DNA of 64,000 bases from Zanthoxylum bungeanum (lineage: Eukaryota; Streptophyta; Magnoliopsida; Sapindales; Rutaceae), in the NCBI GenBank assembly GCA_019454045.1, contig SKCR01031799.1:124001-188000 (forward strand), in the 5' to 3' direction. The notes under the pieces are model-generated. The model was not told where the DNA came from. It worked only from the letters and a program-made list of their open reading frames with translations, and searched no databases. The translations under genes were made by a program, and so were the position numbers. This document shows positions 22,809-34,172 of the stretch, piece after piece (positions within the stretch are counted from its first letter, which is position 1; each line of letters opens with the position of its first letter).

Positions 22809-22813
22809 ATAGC
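22809..22813 (+). other. Target site duplication ATAGC (left)
   Basis: ATAGC here and at 24512-24516 bracket the solo LTR 22814-24511 exactly. This also fixes the LTR ends as TGAT...ATCA. Confidence 0.9.
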
Positions 22814-24511
22814 TGATTGGTGAAATCACACACGTAACGTAAGCGCACATATCGCTCAAGTAGTATAAAATGTATCGATCCCATGAGGACTTATAACCTA
22901 TGCTATTAATTTATGAAGCTAAATATATGCAAGTATCTAATTAATTTAATTGTTGGTTGGATGATGATTTTTATCTAAAACAAACAAGTAAATAAAATTA
23001 AGGTAGATTTTAAGTTTTAAGCAATGATATGAAAATATCTAGCGTTGTGAATCCTACCAATATCTTTCTAAAGATGAGTTGATTATTTTATGCTTCTGTG
23101 ATATACTAGTTTATTAACCTGGAACACGAAAATATGCAAAATCCTATTCCGATGGTCAGATGCAAACACCCAAAGTAACCCAATTAACTATATTCCTATG
23201 TTAATTAAGAAACTCTGAATTCATTAAGTTTAAGTTCCAATTATGGCTACCCTCGCTCGCCAGGTATATTCCTATCCTGGAAGGAAATCTCTAAGATGAA
23301 TGTGAGATCGTGAGCTATTGAGTCTACGGCTAAACCTAAAATCTCTTTCCAAGTTCATTTTAAGTTTACCTAATCAATCTTATTAGTGGCCAATTAATAA
23401 GAAGCATTAAGAACTAGACTCAATAAATAAACCAAAACATCACACAAAATATAAGAAAATTCAACTTATTAAATCATTGATATTGGTTTTCATCATAACC
23501 CTAAACAACGTAAATAAATAAAACATCATGCAATTAATTGAAAACTAAAAATGTAAAAATTACAACAATGAAATAAAATAATGGGGTTTGGGGATCCACT
23601 TTTATTATTTCAAATCTAGAAATCCCCCTTATTATAATATATAATTTTTTGCATTATATTACCAACCGACCATATAGGCGGTATCCTGATTAAGTCAGAT
23701 TTTAATTAATTCCAACCGACCATAAATGCGGTATCCAATTAAGTCAGGTTAAAATTAATTTAATTAAGTCCAACCGATCATAAAGGCGGTATCCAATTAA
23801 GTCAGGTTTTAAGATAATTTATATATTATAAAATAAGAGAGATTAATCTAAATTATAATAATAAAAGTTTCACCTTCACCCCAGTAGAAAGAAGTTACCT
23901 ACTCATACTTTAAGTAAAACAAATAAAGTTTTATTGCTAAAATAAAAATTAAATACAAGAAAACTGAAATTAAACAAACAAGATACTCTATTTTTAGTAT
24001 TCTAAGGAAATTCCCCAGAAGAAAGTATGAATTTACCTTCTAAATCAGGCCTCTATTTTTAGGCTCACAAAACGGTGCACGTCACGACGCGTAAAGCCTT
24101 CTGCGTCGTGACGCGTGCTACATGAATTGGTGGCTGAATTATTACTTCCGAGTCGCGACGCGTATGTTCTTTGAGTCGTGACGCGAGCTACAGTGATGAC
24201 GTAATGATGACGCAATTGATGACGAGTGTCGGTAGCTGAATTATTGGTTGCGTGTCGGTAGCTGAATTATTGGTTGCGCGTCGCGACGCAGAGGATTTTA
24301 TGTGTCACGATGCGTGAACATTAAATTTCCCATTTTGCCATTTTTCATCCGTTTTTTGCTGTTTTAGCCCCGATTTGATTCCAGTGAGTCCCGATATTTT
24401 ATTTATCTACAAAATAAACACAAACACATCAAAACATTCATAAAACTTGAGAAACTATACAAAATATTAAGTAAAAGAGGCGGTAAATATTGATATATTT
24501 TTTGATCATCA
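22814..24511 (-). mobile_element. Athila-type solo LTR
   Basis: 1698 bp, flanked by ATAGC duplications. On the - strand it starts TGATGATCAAAAAATATATC and ends ACCAATCA. It resembles the LTRs of Athila A (53413-55512, opposite orientation) and B (55513-57520, same orientation). Recognisable parts are the GATACCGCC/GGTCGGTTGG repeats (23660-23830) between inverted arms, and a GC-rich cluster of TCGCGACGCG-like palindromes (24070-24330). It splits a copia gag. Confidence 0.9.
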
Positions 24512-24516
24512 ATAGC

Positions 24517-24617
24517 AAAAAAATAAAATTATAAGATCGAAAGTAGCTCTTGATGCATGTCTGCATTGCAAGAAGTTTGGTCACTCGAAGAGGGCTTGTT
24601 CAGATTGGAAAGGAAAA
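24517..24617 (+). pseudogene. Copia gag, 3' part with zinc knuckle
   Basis: Continues the gag interrupted at 22808. The knuckle CLHCKKFGHSKRAC (about 24558-24599) fits CX2CX4HX4C exactly and is followed by SDWKGK. It is cut at 24617 by the start of another LTR. Confidence 0.85.
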
Positions 24618-25287
24618 TGTAACACCTCAGTCAGTCATGACACATCCGGTACAGTAAATCATCATGCATAACATGTTATTTTTCATATAATCATTTATAA
24701 ATAGGATCTATACCTTAAAAATCCCGACTGGAAACTTGGGATTAATTTTTGACTTTAACCATTTCTTTTAGCTTAACTGAGTCTTAGGCTACCTTTCAGT
24801 ATTTTAGACATAACCATTTTCATACGATGTCCAATTTTTATGGTCTTTATATGGTCAAAAAGCTAAGACCGAGATCTACAACTTTCATGTTGGCTATTTT
24901 CCCAAATTCAGAGCAGTACCTAGTAAACAATTATAAGTTTTTTAAGTTGGTACTGTTCATTTCGAACTGCCTTATGATTTTTGACAAATGGAACAATCTT
25001 AGTCACTCATTTCAATTAAAATCAGCCCATTTCCTATAAATACACAACTATTCACCATCCTCTCTTTTTATCAACAAAAAAAATGAGGAGGGGGGGGAGT
25101 CTCTCGTTATTTTTCACACTTCAAATGCTTCTATTTTTCTCATGTTAGTGTAATGCCTTCTCAGCTCTCTATTAGACAAATAAGTTTCTACTATTAGTTT
25201 CTTCCATTTCTTGATATCAAGCAAGCATTTCTCTTCTTTATTTTCAAAGATGCATGAACCATATGTTAGTTCACATGCATGCAGAAA
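24618..25287 (+). repeat. Partial gypsy LTR (U3 with TATA) starting TGTAACACCTC
   Basis: Starts TGTAACACCTCAGTCAG directly inside the copia gag. A CTATAAATACAC box lies near 25036-25047, followed by CTCTC-rich leader sequence. This looks like the U3 and start of R of a chromovirus-type LTR. It is cut at about 25287 by the truncated T2 LTR. No coding capacity. Confidence 0.55.
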
Positions 25288-26755
25288 TGGAGTTGTATCC
25301 CGAGTACAGATCATACTACCGTCCATTCGGAATCGACTATGAAATTTATGTCTGGGTTTCCATCCTATATACCACGAGAGGCGACACATTTTTCATTTTA
25401 TTCAAAGGCACAACATACATCATTTTACAATTCATGTATTTTCTATCTATTCAAGGGCCACAACATGCATCACTTCACAATAATCATGCAAATAAGATTC
25501 AATAAACGGTAAAAATATGAATAAAGATGAATGTGAAAAGTGCCCTAAGGTCTAACCTTTTCCGTCGACTCTAGGACTCGTATTTCACGGCCGTCGGAAG
25601 GGCTATCACTCCGCAACTCTTTTGGTTCACTGGTTTGCATTTTTCCTTATTGTTTCACTGCTCAAGCAGCTGTTTTTGCTCCGTTTCACTGCAGTTTTGC
25701 TGCTGTACTTCTGCTGTATCTTGGTCATTGTTTTTGGTGTTTTAGGCTACTGTTTTGGGTGTTTTTAAAGGCTTTAAATGCAGTTTTTTAGTTATTATTT
25801 TAGGGATTAAAAGTGCAGTTTTTTAGTCACTGGTTTAGGTGATTTAGGGGCTATTTTGGGGCTTCTGTATAGAGGCTGTTTTTCGGTGATGTGTGCTGCT
25901 GTATAGGGGCTGTTTTTTGGTGATGTGTGCTGCTGTATAGGGGGCTGCTTCGGTGGTGTTTCAAGTTGTAATGTTTTCGGCAATGGAGGGGTTTATGGGG
26001 CTGTGATTTTCGGCTAAGGGTGTAGGAGGAGAAGATAAATATTTGCTTGCTGTATGCATGAATCAAGAGGCTTTTTTTTCTTGCTGTATGCGTGTGAGTG
26101 AGAGGGTCCAAGGGTTGGGAGATGTTGGTTTTTTATAGGCAAAGGGGGTAGGGCTACTCCTTGCTTGACAAGGAAAGGGATTTGGCATTTAATTAGGATA
26201 TGATTTAGTTTCAAACAAGGAAAACCAAAGATTGAGGGGGACAAAATTAGTTCAATTTAGGAAGTCAATATACTTAATTTGTATTGTTTAGGCATAATAT
26301 TATTTAAGTTAGGAATACAATATTTTTAATTAGGAATAAAAGTATTCTTGATTGGGAATATAATTTGTTGATTGATTTTAATTAGGCAAATGATTTAATT
26401 AATATTTTATGTAATTTCACCATGTGTTAATATGTGTTTTATTAATTAGATGTGTTTTATGGGCTTTGGCGGGCTAATTGGGCTTGGGTGTGAGGCTAGC
26501 AGCAAAAATAGAAATATCGACGTCGTTCAAACGCCTCTTCGAACGCTACATGAACGCGTAATCTACCTGACGTTCGAACGAAGTAACGAATGCAGCACGA
26601 ACGAAAACAGTGAACTTGTGAAATGAATCTAATGACATGCCTATTTTGAATTTCCCATTCCGACGTCTGTTTCCCGTGACTTTCGTGACTTAAAAGGTAT
26701 TGTCTCCAAATGAGACTCATCATAGGGACTCACATGCAAAAATGCAGTGCCTACA
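25288..26755 (-). repeat. Truncated 3' LTR of T2
   Basis: Starts TGTAGGCACTGC at 26755 (- strand) and matches 37310 down to about 35838 of the 5' LTR. The last ~1.66 kb of the LTR, with the ~180 bp units and the larger GTTCGAAC cluster, is missing. The junction is at about 25288, next to an unrelated partial LTR. Confidence 0.85.
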
Positions 26756-26780
26756 GTCGCCCTCACTTTGATGGGACTTG
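26756..26780 (-). other. Polypurine tract of T2
   Basis: On the - strand, CATCAAAGTGAGGGCGAC directly precedes TGTAGG at 26755. Confidence 0.65.
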
Positions 26781-26875
26781 TGCAGTGTGTGACTTTGAAC
26801 AATCCTATAAAAGTTATGCAATGCATTTTCACTTACCTGGCTCGCCAGCTGCCTTGAACTGAGTTGATGCTGCAG

Positions 26876-27340
26876 TGGACCTTGATCTTGGGACGCATCC
26901 CAATAGCTGCAACCGACAACGGGGGCCTCGACCCTAGGACGCATCCCAATATCGCTGACAAAATATTGGCCTCGACCCTGGGACGCATCCCAAAACTAAC
27001 GATGCAGGGAGCCAACGACCCTGGGATGCATCCCAATAACTGCAACCAACAACGGGGGCCTCGACCCTGGGACACATCCCGATAATGTTGCCAATGTGGG
27101 TCACGACCCTGGGACGCATCCCTGAAACTACTGGTGATATGGTTACAACCCTGGGACGCATCCCCAAAACTGCTGATGACGTGGGTTACAACACTGGGAC
27201 GCATCCCCAAAACTGCTGATGACGTGGGTTACAACTCTGGGACGTATCCCCGAAACTGCTGATGATATGGGTTACAACCCTAGGACTCATCCCCAAAACT
27301 ACTGATGTGGGCCTCGCCCCTGAGACTCATCCCCAAATCT
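26876..27340 (-). repeat. Tandem array of GGGACGCATCCC-type units (T2)
   Basis: About ten to eleven units, spaced 41-48 bp, of the same family as 14377-15055 in T1. Near the pol side units read ACCC(T/A)GGGACGCATCCCCAAAAC; further on they alternate with GGGGGCCTCGACCCTGGG. T2 does not show four clean trimers, so the higher-order structure in T1 arose after the two copies separated. Confidence 0.85.
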
Positions 27341-27543
27341 GAAACTGCGCTGACGTTGCTTTTGATTGGCTCATCTCTGCCGCTTTCTCTTTTCCTCTTC
27401 GAACCTGCAAACACAAAACAAAACAAACACGAAGAGAATGCAAGGTATGTTACGTGTATGCATGCACGAATGTTTTTCTTATTCCGTTGGGTTAGGTCTT
27501 CTGTCAATCTATCTGATGACTGCTTAGTCTTCTCTCCTTTAGG

Positions 27544-28700
27544 CAAAGTACTGCTTCAATCTGTCTATGTTGATCGGCTCGGTGAACTCATTTCCTTCCA
27601 AGTCTGACAGTCTCACTACTCCATTTCCCATTACTTTCTGCACTATGTAAGGTCATTTCCAGTTAGGTCTGAACTTTCCTCTCGGATCTGTTGTCGACGA
27701 CCTCGACTGCTTAAGTACCAAATCACCTTTTCTGATCTTGGTGGGATGTACTTTCTTGTTGAATGCTCGGGCTAGTCTCTCCTGATACAACTGCATGTGA
27801 TACAAAGCCTTTGTTTTCTTCTCATCCAGCAGTGCTAACTGATCAAACCTCTGTGCGGCCCATTCTTGTTCCGGTAACTTTGCCTCTGTTAATACCTTCA
27901 TAGACTGTATTTCCACTTCCACTGGCAATACTGCTTCCATTCCGTAGACTAGAGAGTAAGGAGTTGCCCATGTTGCTGTTCTCACTGATGTTCTGTACCC
28001 CCACAAAGCATACGGTAGTTTTTCGGCCCAATCTCTGCAGTTTTCTGTCATCTTGGCTAAAATCGTCTTTATAGTCTTATTGGCTGCCTCAACTGCCCCA
28101 TTTGCCTGCGGCCTATGCGGTGATGACTTGTGATGGCCTATCCCATATTTCTGTAGCATTACCTTCGTTTCTCCTTGGAATTGAACTCCGTTGTCATCAC
28201 TACATGGTACGGTATACCGTACCGACAAATGAGATTCGAGCTATCAACTTTGCCATCTGCTTTGCTGTAACATTGCGGAATGATTCGGCTTCTACCCATT
28301 TCAAGAAGTAGTCTACTGCCACTACTATAAAGCGATGCCCATTCGATGCATTTGGTCGAATCTCTCCAATCATATCAATTCCCCATGCTGAGAAATGCCA
28401 TGGCTCTGACAACCCGTGCAACTCTGTGTGCGGCAAATTATTCAAATTACCGTGTGCCTGGCAATTATGACAGTGCTTTACCATCTTCGCACAATCTGTC
28501 TCCATGGTCGACCAGTAAGAAACCTTGTCTCACTATCTTGCGGGATATATTCAACCCGTTCATGTGCGGACCACATACCCCAGCGTGTACTTCTTCCATT
28601 ACCTACTGAGCCTCTTCTTTTCTCAAACACTTCAACTGAATACCGTTTGCTTGCCTCTTGTACAGTTCCCCTTTCAAAATCACATACTGGGAAGCTAACT
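27544..28700 (-). pseudogene. Integrase of T2, broken by frameshifts
   Basis: A - strand frame at 28505-28200 holds the Cys pair of the zinc finger (CHNC) and the first catalytic Asp in WGIDMIGEIRP (residue 44 of that frame). The next frame, 28228-27653 (191 codons), holds the second Asp (SDDNGVQF, residues 10-17) and the Glu (NGAVEAANK, residue 47). The C-terminal PVEVEIQSM and TKIRKGDLVLKQ segments follow. TAG at about 27653 precedes the conserved end RLKQYFA near 27545. The D-D-E triad is preserved although the frame is not. No chromodomain is seen, as expected for Tat/Ogre. Confidence 0.85.
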
Positions 28701-28983
28701 TCTGAATGGCCGTTCTGTCTTTTCTGCCTGCTCCCTCTGGGAGTTCCCAATGTTCCAGATACCTCTGAATGTCATGATACCAAGGTTTTCCATCGTCGAC
28801 CTCTATTTCCAGAATTCTCTCTATCTAATAAACAAGTCTGCTTGCTGTCGTCAGTATCAACGGTCTCATCACTAACTTTTCTGGATTTTCCCAAGTCGCT
28901 GCAAGTGTAGCTAATGTATCTGCCATCTGATTCTCTTCTCTCGGCAAGTGCTGAAACTTACAATCGGGGATAACCTGTGCCAA

Positions 28984-29604
28984 TTATCTGAGGTGAAAAA
29001 GGTAAGGTTTCAACCGTTCTTCTTTCAATTCCCATTCTCCTCGCATCTGCTGGACTACCAACATAGAATCTCCGTAGACTTCCACACTCTCGGCCTTCAA
29101 GGCTATCAATGCACTCAAACCAAAAGCACATGCTTCATACTCGGCCATGTTGTTTTTTACTCTGAATGTCAACCTTTTGGCAAAAGGTAAAGTCTCTCCT
29201 TCGGGGGTCACTATCACAATCCTAATTCCGGCTCCCTTGTAATTCACTGCTCCGTCAAAATAAATTTTCCATCTCTGAACTGTTATTGCTTGGATCTCTT
29301 CATCTGGAAATTCAAACTTATACTGATCCCCTTCAACAGGGTGCAATGCCAGAAACTCTGCTACTGCTCGCCCTTTGACCACTTTGGTTGTGAGATACTC
29401 AATGTCAAACTCTGTCAGCAATACTAACCATCTGCCCAATTTCCCCACTAGCGAAGGCACTGAATGCAGATATTTCAGAGGATTCTCCTTTGCCACTACC
29501 TGGATCTTGTAAGACTGAAAATAATGCCGCAATTTTCTAGAAGCCCATACCACTGCTAGACAGATCTTCTCTACTTCTTGATAACGAGCCTCATACGGGA
29601 GCAT
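28984..29604 (-). pseudogene. RNase H region of T2: end of RT-linked RNase H plus a second RNase H
   Basis: A 206-codon open frame. Residues 1-90 match the region following RT in gypsy elements (YEARYQEVEKICLAVVWASRKLRHYF, then LVGKLGRWLVLLTEFDIEY). Residues 112-206 form a second RNase H fold with YFDGA (Asp117), NNMAEYEACAFGL (Glu155) and VYGDSMLVVQQM (Asp179). Two RNase H domains after RT are known for the Tat lineage. The frame is cut from RT by a stop near 29605-29655 and from integrase by several stops. Confidence 0.85.
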
Positions 29605-29652
29605 CTTCTTACTCAGATAATAAACTGCGTGTTCTACCCCCGTCTCATCTGC

Positions 29653-30620
29653 CTATACCATCATTGCCCCCAGTGCTTCTGATTCTATGGCCAAATACAA
29701 TATCAAAGGTTTGCCCGGTCTCGGAGGTTTCAATACAGGCGGCTTTACCAAGTACTCTCTGATCTTGTCGAAGGCTGCGTGACATTGTTCATTCCATCTC
29801 ACTGGCTGATCTTTTCTCAACAGTTTGAAGATAGGCTCACATACTGACGTCAACTTGGCGATGAACCGACTGATGTACTGAATCTTCCCCAGGAATGCTC
29901 TGACTTCCTTCTCAGTCTTCGGTGCTGGCATTTCTGTGATTGCTTTGATCTTTTCAGAGTCTACCTCTATTCCTCTCATTCCCACTGTATGTCCCAGTAA
30001 TTTTCCTGATGTCACCCCAAACACACATTTCTTGGGATTTAGCCGCATGTTGTATTTGTCAACTCTCTGAAGGAACCTTTCCAGTGCTTCAATATGCCCA
30101 ACTCTCGTCTCTGATTTCACCATCATGTCATCCACATACACTTCAAACTCTTTGTGCATCAAGTCATGGAATAGTGTAGTAGCCATCCGCTGATACGTAG
30201 CTCCCGCATTCTTGAGCCCAAACGGCATCACCTTGTAACAATAAGTACCCCACTCGGTAACAAAGGCAGTATTGTGTTTATCTTCCTCAGCCATACGAAC
30301 CTGATTGTAACCTGAAAACCCGTCTGCAAATGAATACATAGCAGATAAAGTCGCACTATCAACCAGTACGTCTATGTGCGGTAGAGGAAAATCATCTTTC
30401 GGGCAAGCCTTGTTGAGATCTCTGTAGTCCACACACATTCTGACCTCCCGTCTTTCTTCGGCACCGGCACAATATTAGCCAACCACTGAGGATACTTTAC
30501 TACTTCCAAGAACCCCACATCTATCTTTTTAACTTCCTCTCTGACTTTCTCAGCCCATTCTGGTCTCATCCGTCGGAGTTTCTGTTCACCGGCCTCATAT
30601 TCGGATAAGTTGGTATTGTG
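29653..30620 (-). pseudogene. Reverse transcriptase of T2
   Basis: The frame at 30438-29653 (261 codons) has MCVDYRDLNKACPKDDFPLP, then FSGYNQVRMAEEDKHNTAF, then MPFGLKNAGATYQRM, and the catalytic YVDD at residues 101-104. The thumb and connection follow (FLGKIQYISRFI, about residues 183-195). The start of the fingers (EWAEKVREEVKKIDVGFLEV, VPKKDG) lies in another frame at 30569-30372. At least two frameshifts lie between 30370 and 30590. RT copies the element RNA into DNA in intact relatives. Intact active-site residues with broken frames indicate neutral decay. Confidence 0.9.
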
Positions 30621-30853
30621 TGTTGGGAAATGTTTCTGTCTACTCTAGGCATGTCCTCATAGGACCAAGCAAACACTTTGGCATATCTGACCAATACTTC
30701 TTCTAATTTCTCCCGCTCTTCAGCAGTAACTTCACTTGCAATCAGAATTTCCTTAGGACTCTCAGGTGTACCAAGGTTAAATGCATTTGTTTTGGTGGAG
30801 CTGATATCAAATATACTCAAGTCATGCAAGTTAGAGGAAATAGACTCAGTCAA
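30566..30853 (-). pseudogene. Region just before RT in T2 pol
   Basis: A 95-codon frame containing EEREKLEEVLVRYAKVFAWS and YEDMPRVDRN...HTIPTYPNMRPV, the conserved linker before gypsy RT (FAWS..DMP). It shifts out of frame at about 30585, where the RT fingers continue in the next frame. Confidence 0.8.
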
Positions 30854-31033
30854 ATAAGCGAAATGATTGTCTTTATTGCTAACAAATACGGGGGTACACT
30901 CAAATAAATCAGGAAGATAAATGTCCTCATCTTATACAGACACTTCTTCCTCTGCAATCGGATTCTTCTCAGGCTCTTTATCCTCTTCAAGAGTCAGGCT
31001 CTCCAACTTCATCAGTTCTTCCTCCCAATTCTC

Positions 31034-31396
31034 TTATTCATTCTTCATAATTTCTTCCATCATCGGATTCTTACCCAGCATATCCTGGAAAATCTCAAAT
31101 CCATGTACCACAATCCCATTAACTTCCACCGGTTCAGGCTCCCCTTGATACCCCGAAGCCTTCACAAAACATTCCATCAGTTTCAGACATTTCTTCTTAA
31201 CCTTCGGTTTTTCTTCATCAGATGTGTATCCCAAACCCTTCCGAGTAGTCTGTCCTCTGAAATATGGCAATTTTGAACTTTCACCCGGCTCAAACTTCAT
31301 TTTTCCCATGATCCTAGCTACCTTAGGATCCACCCATTCCTCAAAAGTTGCCGACACTTGGAACCTCGTGAAATGTTGTATTTCCAAAGCAGCCAC
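31034..31396 (-). pseudogene. Linker with G-patch-like motif (T2)
   Basis: A 120-codon frame with FEPGESSKLPYFRGQTTRKG followed by LGYTSDEEK. The G54-L-G-Y is reminiscent of the G-patch-like segment between protease and RT in some retroelements. It is followed by a Glu/Lys-rich part. I see no catalytic domain. A G-patch would act in RNA binding or protease regulation, which is inference here. Confidence 0.55.
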
Positions 31397-31414
31397 AACA
31401 TTGTCTACCTCAGC

Positions 31415-32059
31415 TCAGATGGTGACAATCTCTCCCCCATATGGGAACTTAATCATCTGATGCAGAGTGGAGGGCACACCCCCAAGCTTATGAAACCAAG
31501 GCCTTCCCAACAACAAGGCAAAAGCGGCTGGGATGTCCAGCACTGTGAACTCAACTTTGTCCTCAATAGGACCAACCTTGACCACTACTACAAATGTACC
31601 CTCAACTCCTCGTTTACTGTCATCATAAGCCTTGATAGTCATACTAGAAGGATCCTGATCGGTTGTCTTTATACTCAGCTTGGCCAAAATCTTCAACGGG
31701 CACACATTAATGGATGAGCCGTCATCCACCATCACACAAGAGGTCTTTTTACCCCTCACTTCAGCTCTGATAAACAAAGGTCTATTATGATTTCTCCCCT
31801 CAGCTGGGAGTTCTTCCTCAGAAAAAGTGATTGCCTGCAAAGCCTCCTTTTGCACTGACCCAACAAACATTGTAGGGTTGGCATCCTCCGTCACCACTAT
31901 CTTGCTTAAGGCCTCAACCATGGCCCGCATGTGCTCTTGAGATGCACACAACAAATCCCAGATACTCACTTGTGCTCGGGTTTTCCTCAACTGTTGCAAC
32001 ACTACATCTCCATTGGCATTTTCTGTATTCTCAGCCACTTCTCTACCCTCTGATAACAC
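31415..32059 (-). pseudogene. Aspartic protease region of T2 (214-codon open frame)
   Basis: The open frame has an N-terminal linker (VSIWDLLCASQEHMRAMVEAL). The retroviral-type protease follows: VMVDDGSSINVCPLKILAKL at residues 109-128, with the active-site D-D-G-S at 112-115. A flap-like part comes next, then FALLLGRPWFHKLG at residues 180-193 (the usual LLGRPW). This is the best preserved frame in T2. The protease would cut the Gag-Pol polyprotein. Gag upstream and RT downstream are broken, so no functional polyprotein is expected. Confidence 0.85.
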
Positions 32060-32080
32060 TCTTTTACCCTTCAGAAGTCA

Positions 32081-33026
32081 TTATCTCTTCAATTTCTCCA
32101 ATACTTTGGACAAGTGTCTACCTAAGTTGGAGAATCTCCAGTTTCGGATAGCAGCAATCTCAGCAGAAACGGGCTTTGTTCCCGATGTTCCCCCAATGGG
32201 CCTCCTATTCAGAGCATATAATTTTCTATTCTCGGCCTCTTCTTCCTCAATATCCATGACAGTTTCCCTCAACTGTCGAAAATCAGTAATCAGGAGGTCA
32301 TCCTCCTTAGCTTCCCATAGATGGAGGGCTTGGTGCCCTTGATGATCTTTTTATCTGGTCCTTCTCTGAGGGTCTGGTCTGCATCTTCAGGAGCTGGCTT
32401 CTCCAGCGGTCACATACTCCTTGAAACTTCTATCTCCAAGTCTGTGACATACTGTTCAGGAGTGCATCAGCCAATTCCCTCCAATCTTCCCTTACTTTCT
32501 TTTCAGGCTGTGTGTGATTACCATACCACCGGTGCCCCCTCGAGTGACATTCCAAACATCTTCTGTACCTGTCGATTTGTCAAACCCACGGAACTCATAA
32601 CTGATACATACTGACGGAGATGAACCTCAGATCCCCATTCCTGTTGAACTTAGCCATATCCGACATCTTGAATTGAGCAGGCAACTGTTCTTCGAAGGTC
32701 ATTGCCTCATAATCTAACAACTCTTCATGTTTACCCTTCATTTTTCGGGTAACTGTTTCAACATGATCCCGAAGCTTCTGAAATTCTGCCTAAGACCCAA
32801 TCACTCTGCCTGTTGCATACTCTGCCATGTCATCATCAAAAGCGTGGATATCATCCCCCAACCCATTCGGAGGCTCCTCGCGCCTCACATTCTCAGAACT
32901 TCCCCCAGCACGGGGTACGGCCATACCAGCCACAGTAGTAGTCAATGCTTGCAACTGTTCAGTAATTTTGGCGAGACCGTTTTCCAACTGATCTATCCGG
33001 GATACCTCGTTATTGGATGTACTCAT
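32081..33026 (-). pseudogene. gag of T2
   Basis: Starts at ATG 33026 (MSTSNNEVSRIDQLENGLAK) and runs to a TAG near 32790. It continues in the same frame with LRDHVETVTRKMKGKHEELL and EEQLPAQFKMSDMAKFNR (to about 32620), the usual start of the Tat-type capsid. A frameshift follows. Later pieces include the part before the zinc finger (FSNLGRHLSKVLEKLK, 32140-32081). No clean CCHC finger is left. The same gag ends appear fused in T1 (1504-2166). Confidence 0.75.
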
Positions 33027-33179
33027 ATCTGTTACCGGTCTTTTAGTGAGACTTCCCTCTTTCCTAACCTAACTGGAATCTATGATGTCTTTTATAGACA
33101 TAGAGTGTGTTAACAGGATATGTATGCATGAGATGAATGAGATGCATGTAATACAAGGGATATATCAACTTATTAAAAT

Positions 33180-33640
33180 TTTCACACAAATCGGCCCATC
33201 ATCATTTTAGAAGCTTTTGGACTAACTGTCATAGGAGTGAACTCGTCCCAGTTTAAATGGCCCAACAAGTTCACATCTCATGGCAAGAAGTCCAACTGTA
33301 TCCAAATGATAACGTTCCTAAACAAAAACATATAGTGGCCCATTGGCGTTTTGGAAGCTTTTGGCCCGATCACCATAAGATACGTTCTTCTCCCAGTTTA
33401 AATGGCCCAACAAGCCCATATCCCATGATAAAAGGTCCGAATGGATCCAAATGACAATGTTCCCAAACACAAGCATACAAAAATAATTTCTACAGAGTGG
33501 CCCATCAACATTTCAGAAGCTTTTGGCCCAATTATCATAGGATACGAACTCGTCCCAGTTTAAAGGCCCAACAAGTTCGCATTTCTGACAAGAAGTCCAA
33601 CTGCATCCAAATGAGGATGGTCCACAAGAATAAGGAAATA
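33180..33640 (-). repeat. Leader tandem repeat of T2 (~160 bp units)
   Basis: Three units each containing AGTTTAAA(T)GGCCCAACAAG (as read on +), homologous to 801-1250 of T1. Confidence 0.7.
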
Positions 33641-34151
33641 GTTGCTATAGGCCATACAATTCCGGTCTACGTGCGGGTTTGCGGGAGTGTAGTCAAAGAC
33701 TCTCGTTGGCGAAGGATTACCCACAATTAGGTCTCCCCACTTAAGGGTTTGAGCGACCAAGTGAGCGCACCTTTTTTATACCTTACAGTACGTGACAACG
33801 AGTTATGGTGTGTGACTGACTGTCAGATGGATTTCTCGTTGTAGATTCCCCAGAGGGAGGGTGGAGCGAGGCTCTCTTAAGTACCCTAGCCTCTTAGGCT
33901 CTTATCGCTTGGTGACAGGAATGAACAACGGGTCCTCCAAATTAGTCCATCACAATAGGCTACAAGTAAATGATTATCTAGGTGCCTTCACAGCTTTTCC
34001 TTATAGAAAGGTAATGAATGAGGGAAGACACCAAACCATTACCTAGCCTTAAAAGTGCCTTTGATTAAACCCCTTTTAACCCACAGTAGACACGGTTAAT
34101 TAAAGCACAAATCCAAACATTACAAGACAATATTTCGGGGCCGATTCTCTA

Positions 34152-34169
34152 TCCCCAGTGGAGTCGCCA
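34152..34169 (-). other. Primer binding site of T2
   Basis: Reverse complement of TCCCCAGTGGAGTCGCCA, identical to the T1 site, 3 bp from the LTR end at 34173. It is a primer site and not a tRNA gene, since no tRNA body surrounds it. Confidence 0.85.
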
Positions 34170-34172
34170 GAC

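Noticed and set aside
25851..26111. Ser/His-rich frame on the - strand near the T2 3' LTR
   Set aside because: Part of the LTR leader repeats; the 5' LTR copy breaks the frame.
31942..32342. + strand open frames over T2 gag/protease
   Set aside because: Antisense shadows of the - strand gag and protease frames.
34152..34169. tRNA gene fragment
   Set aside because: Only the 18 bases complementary to a tRNA 3' end are present beside an LTR end; it is a primer binding site.
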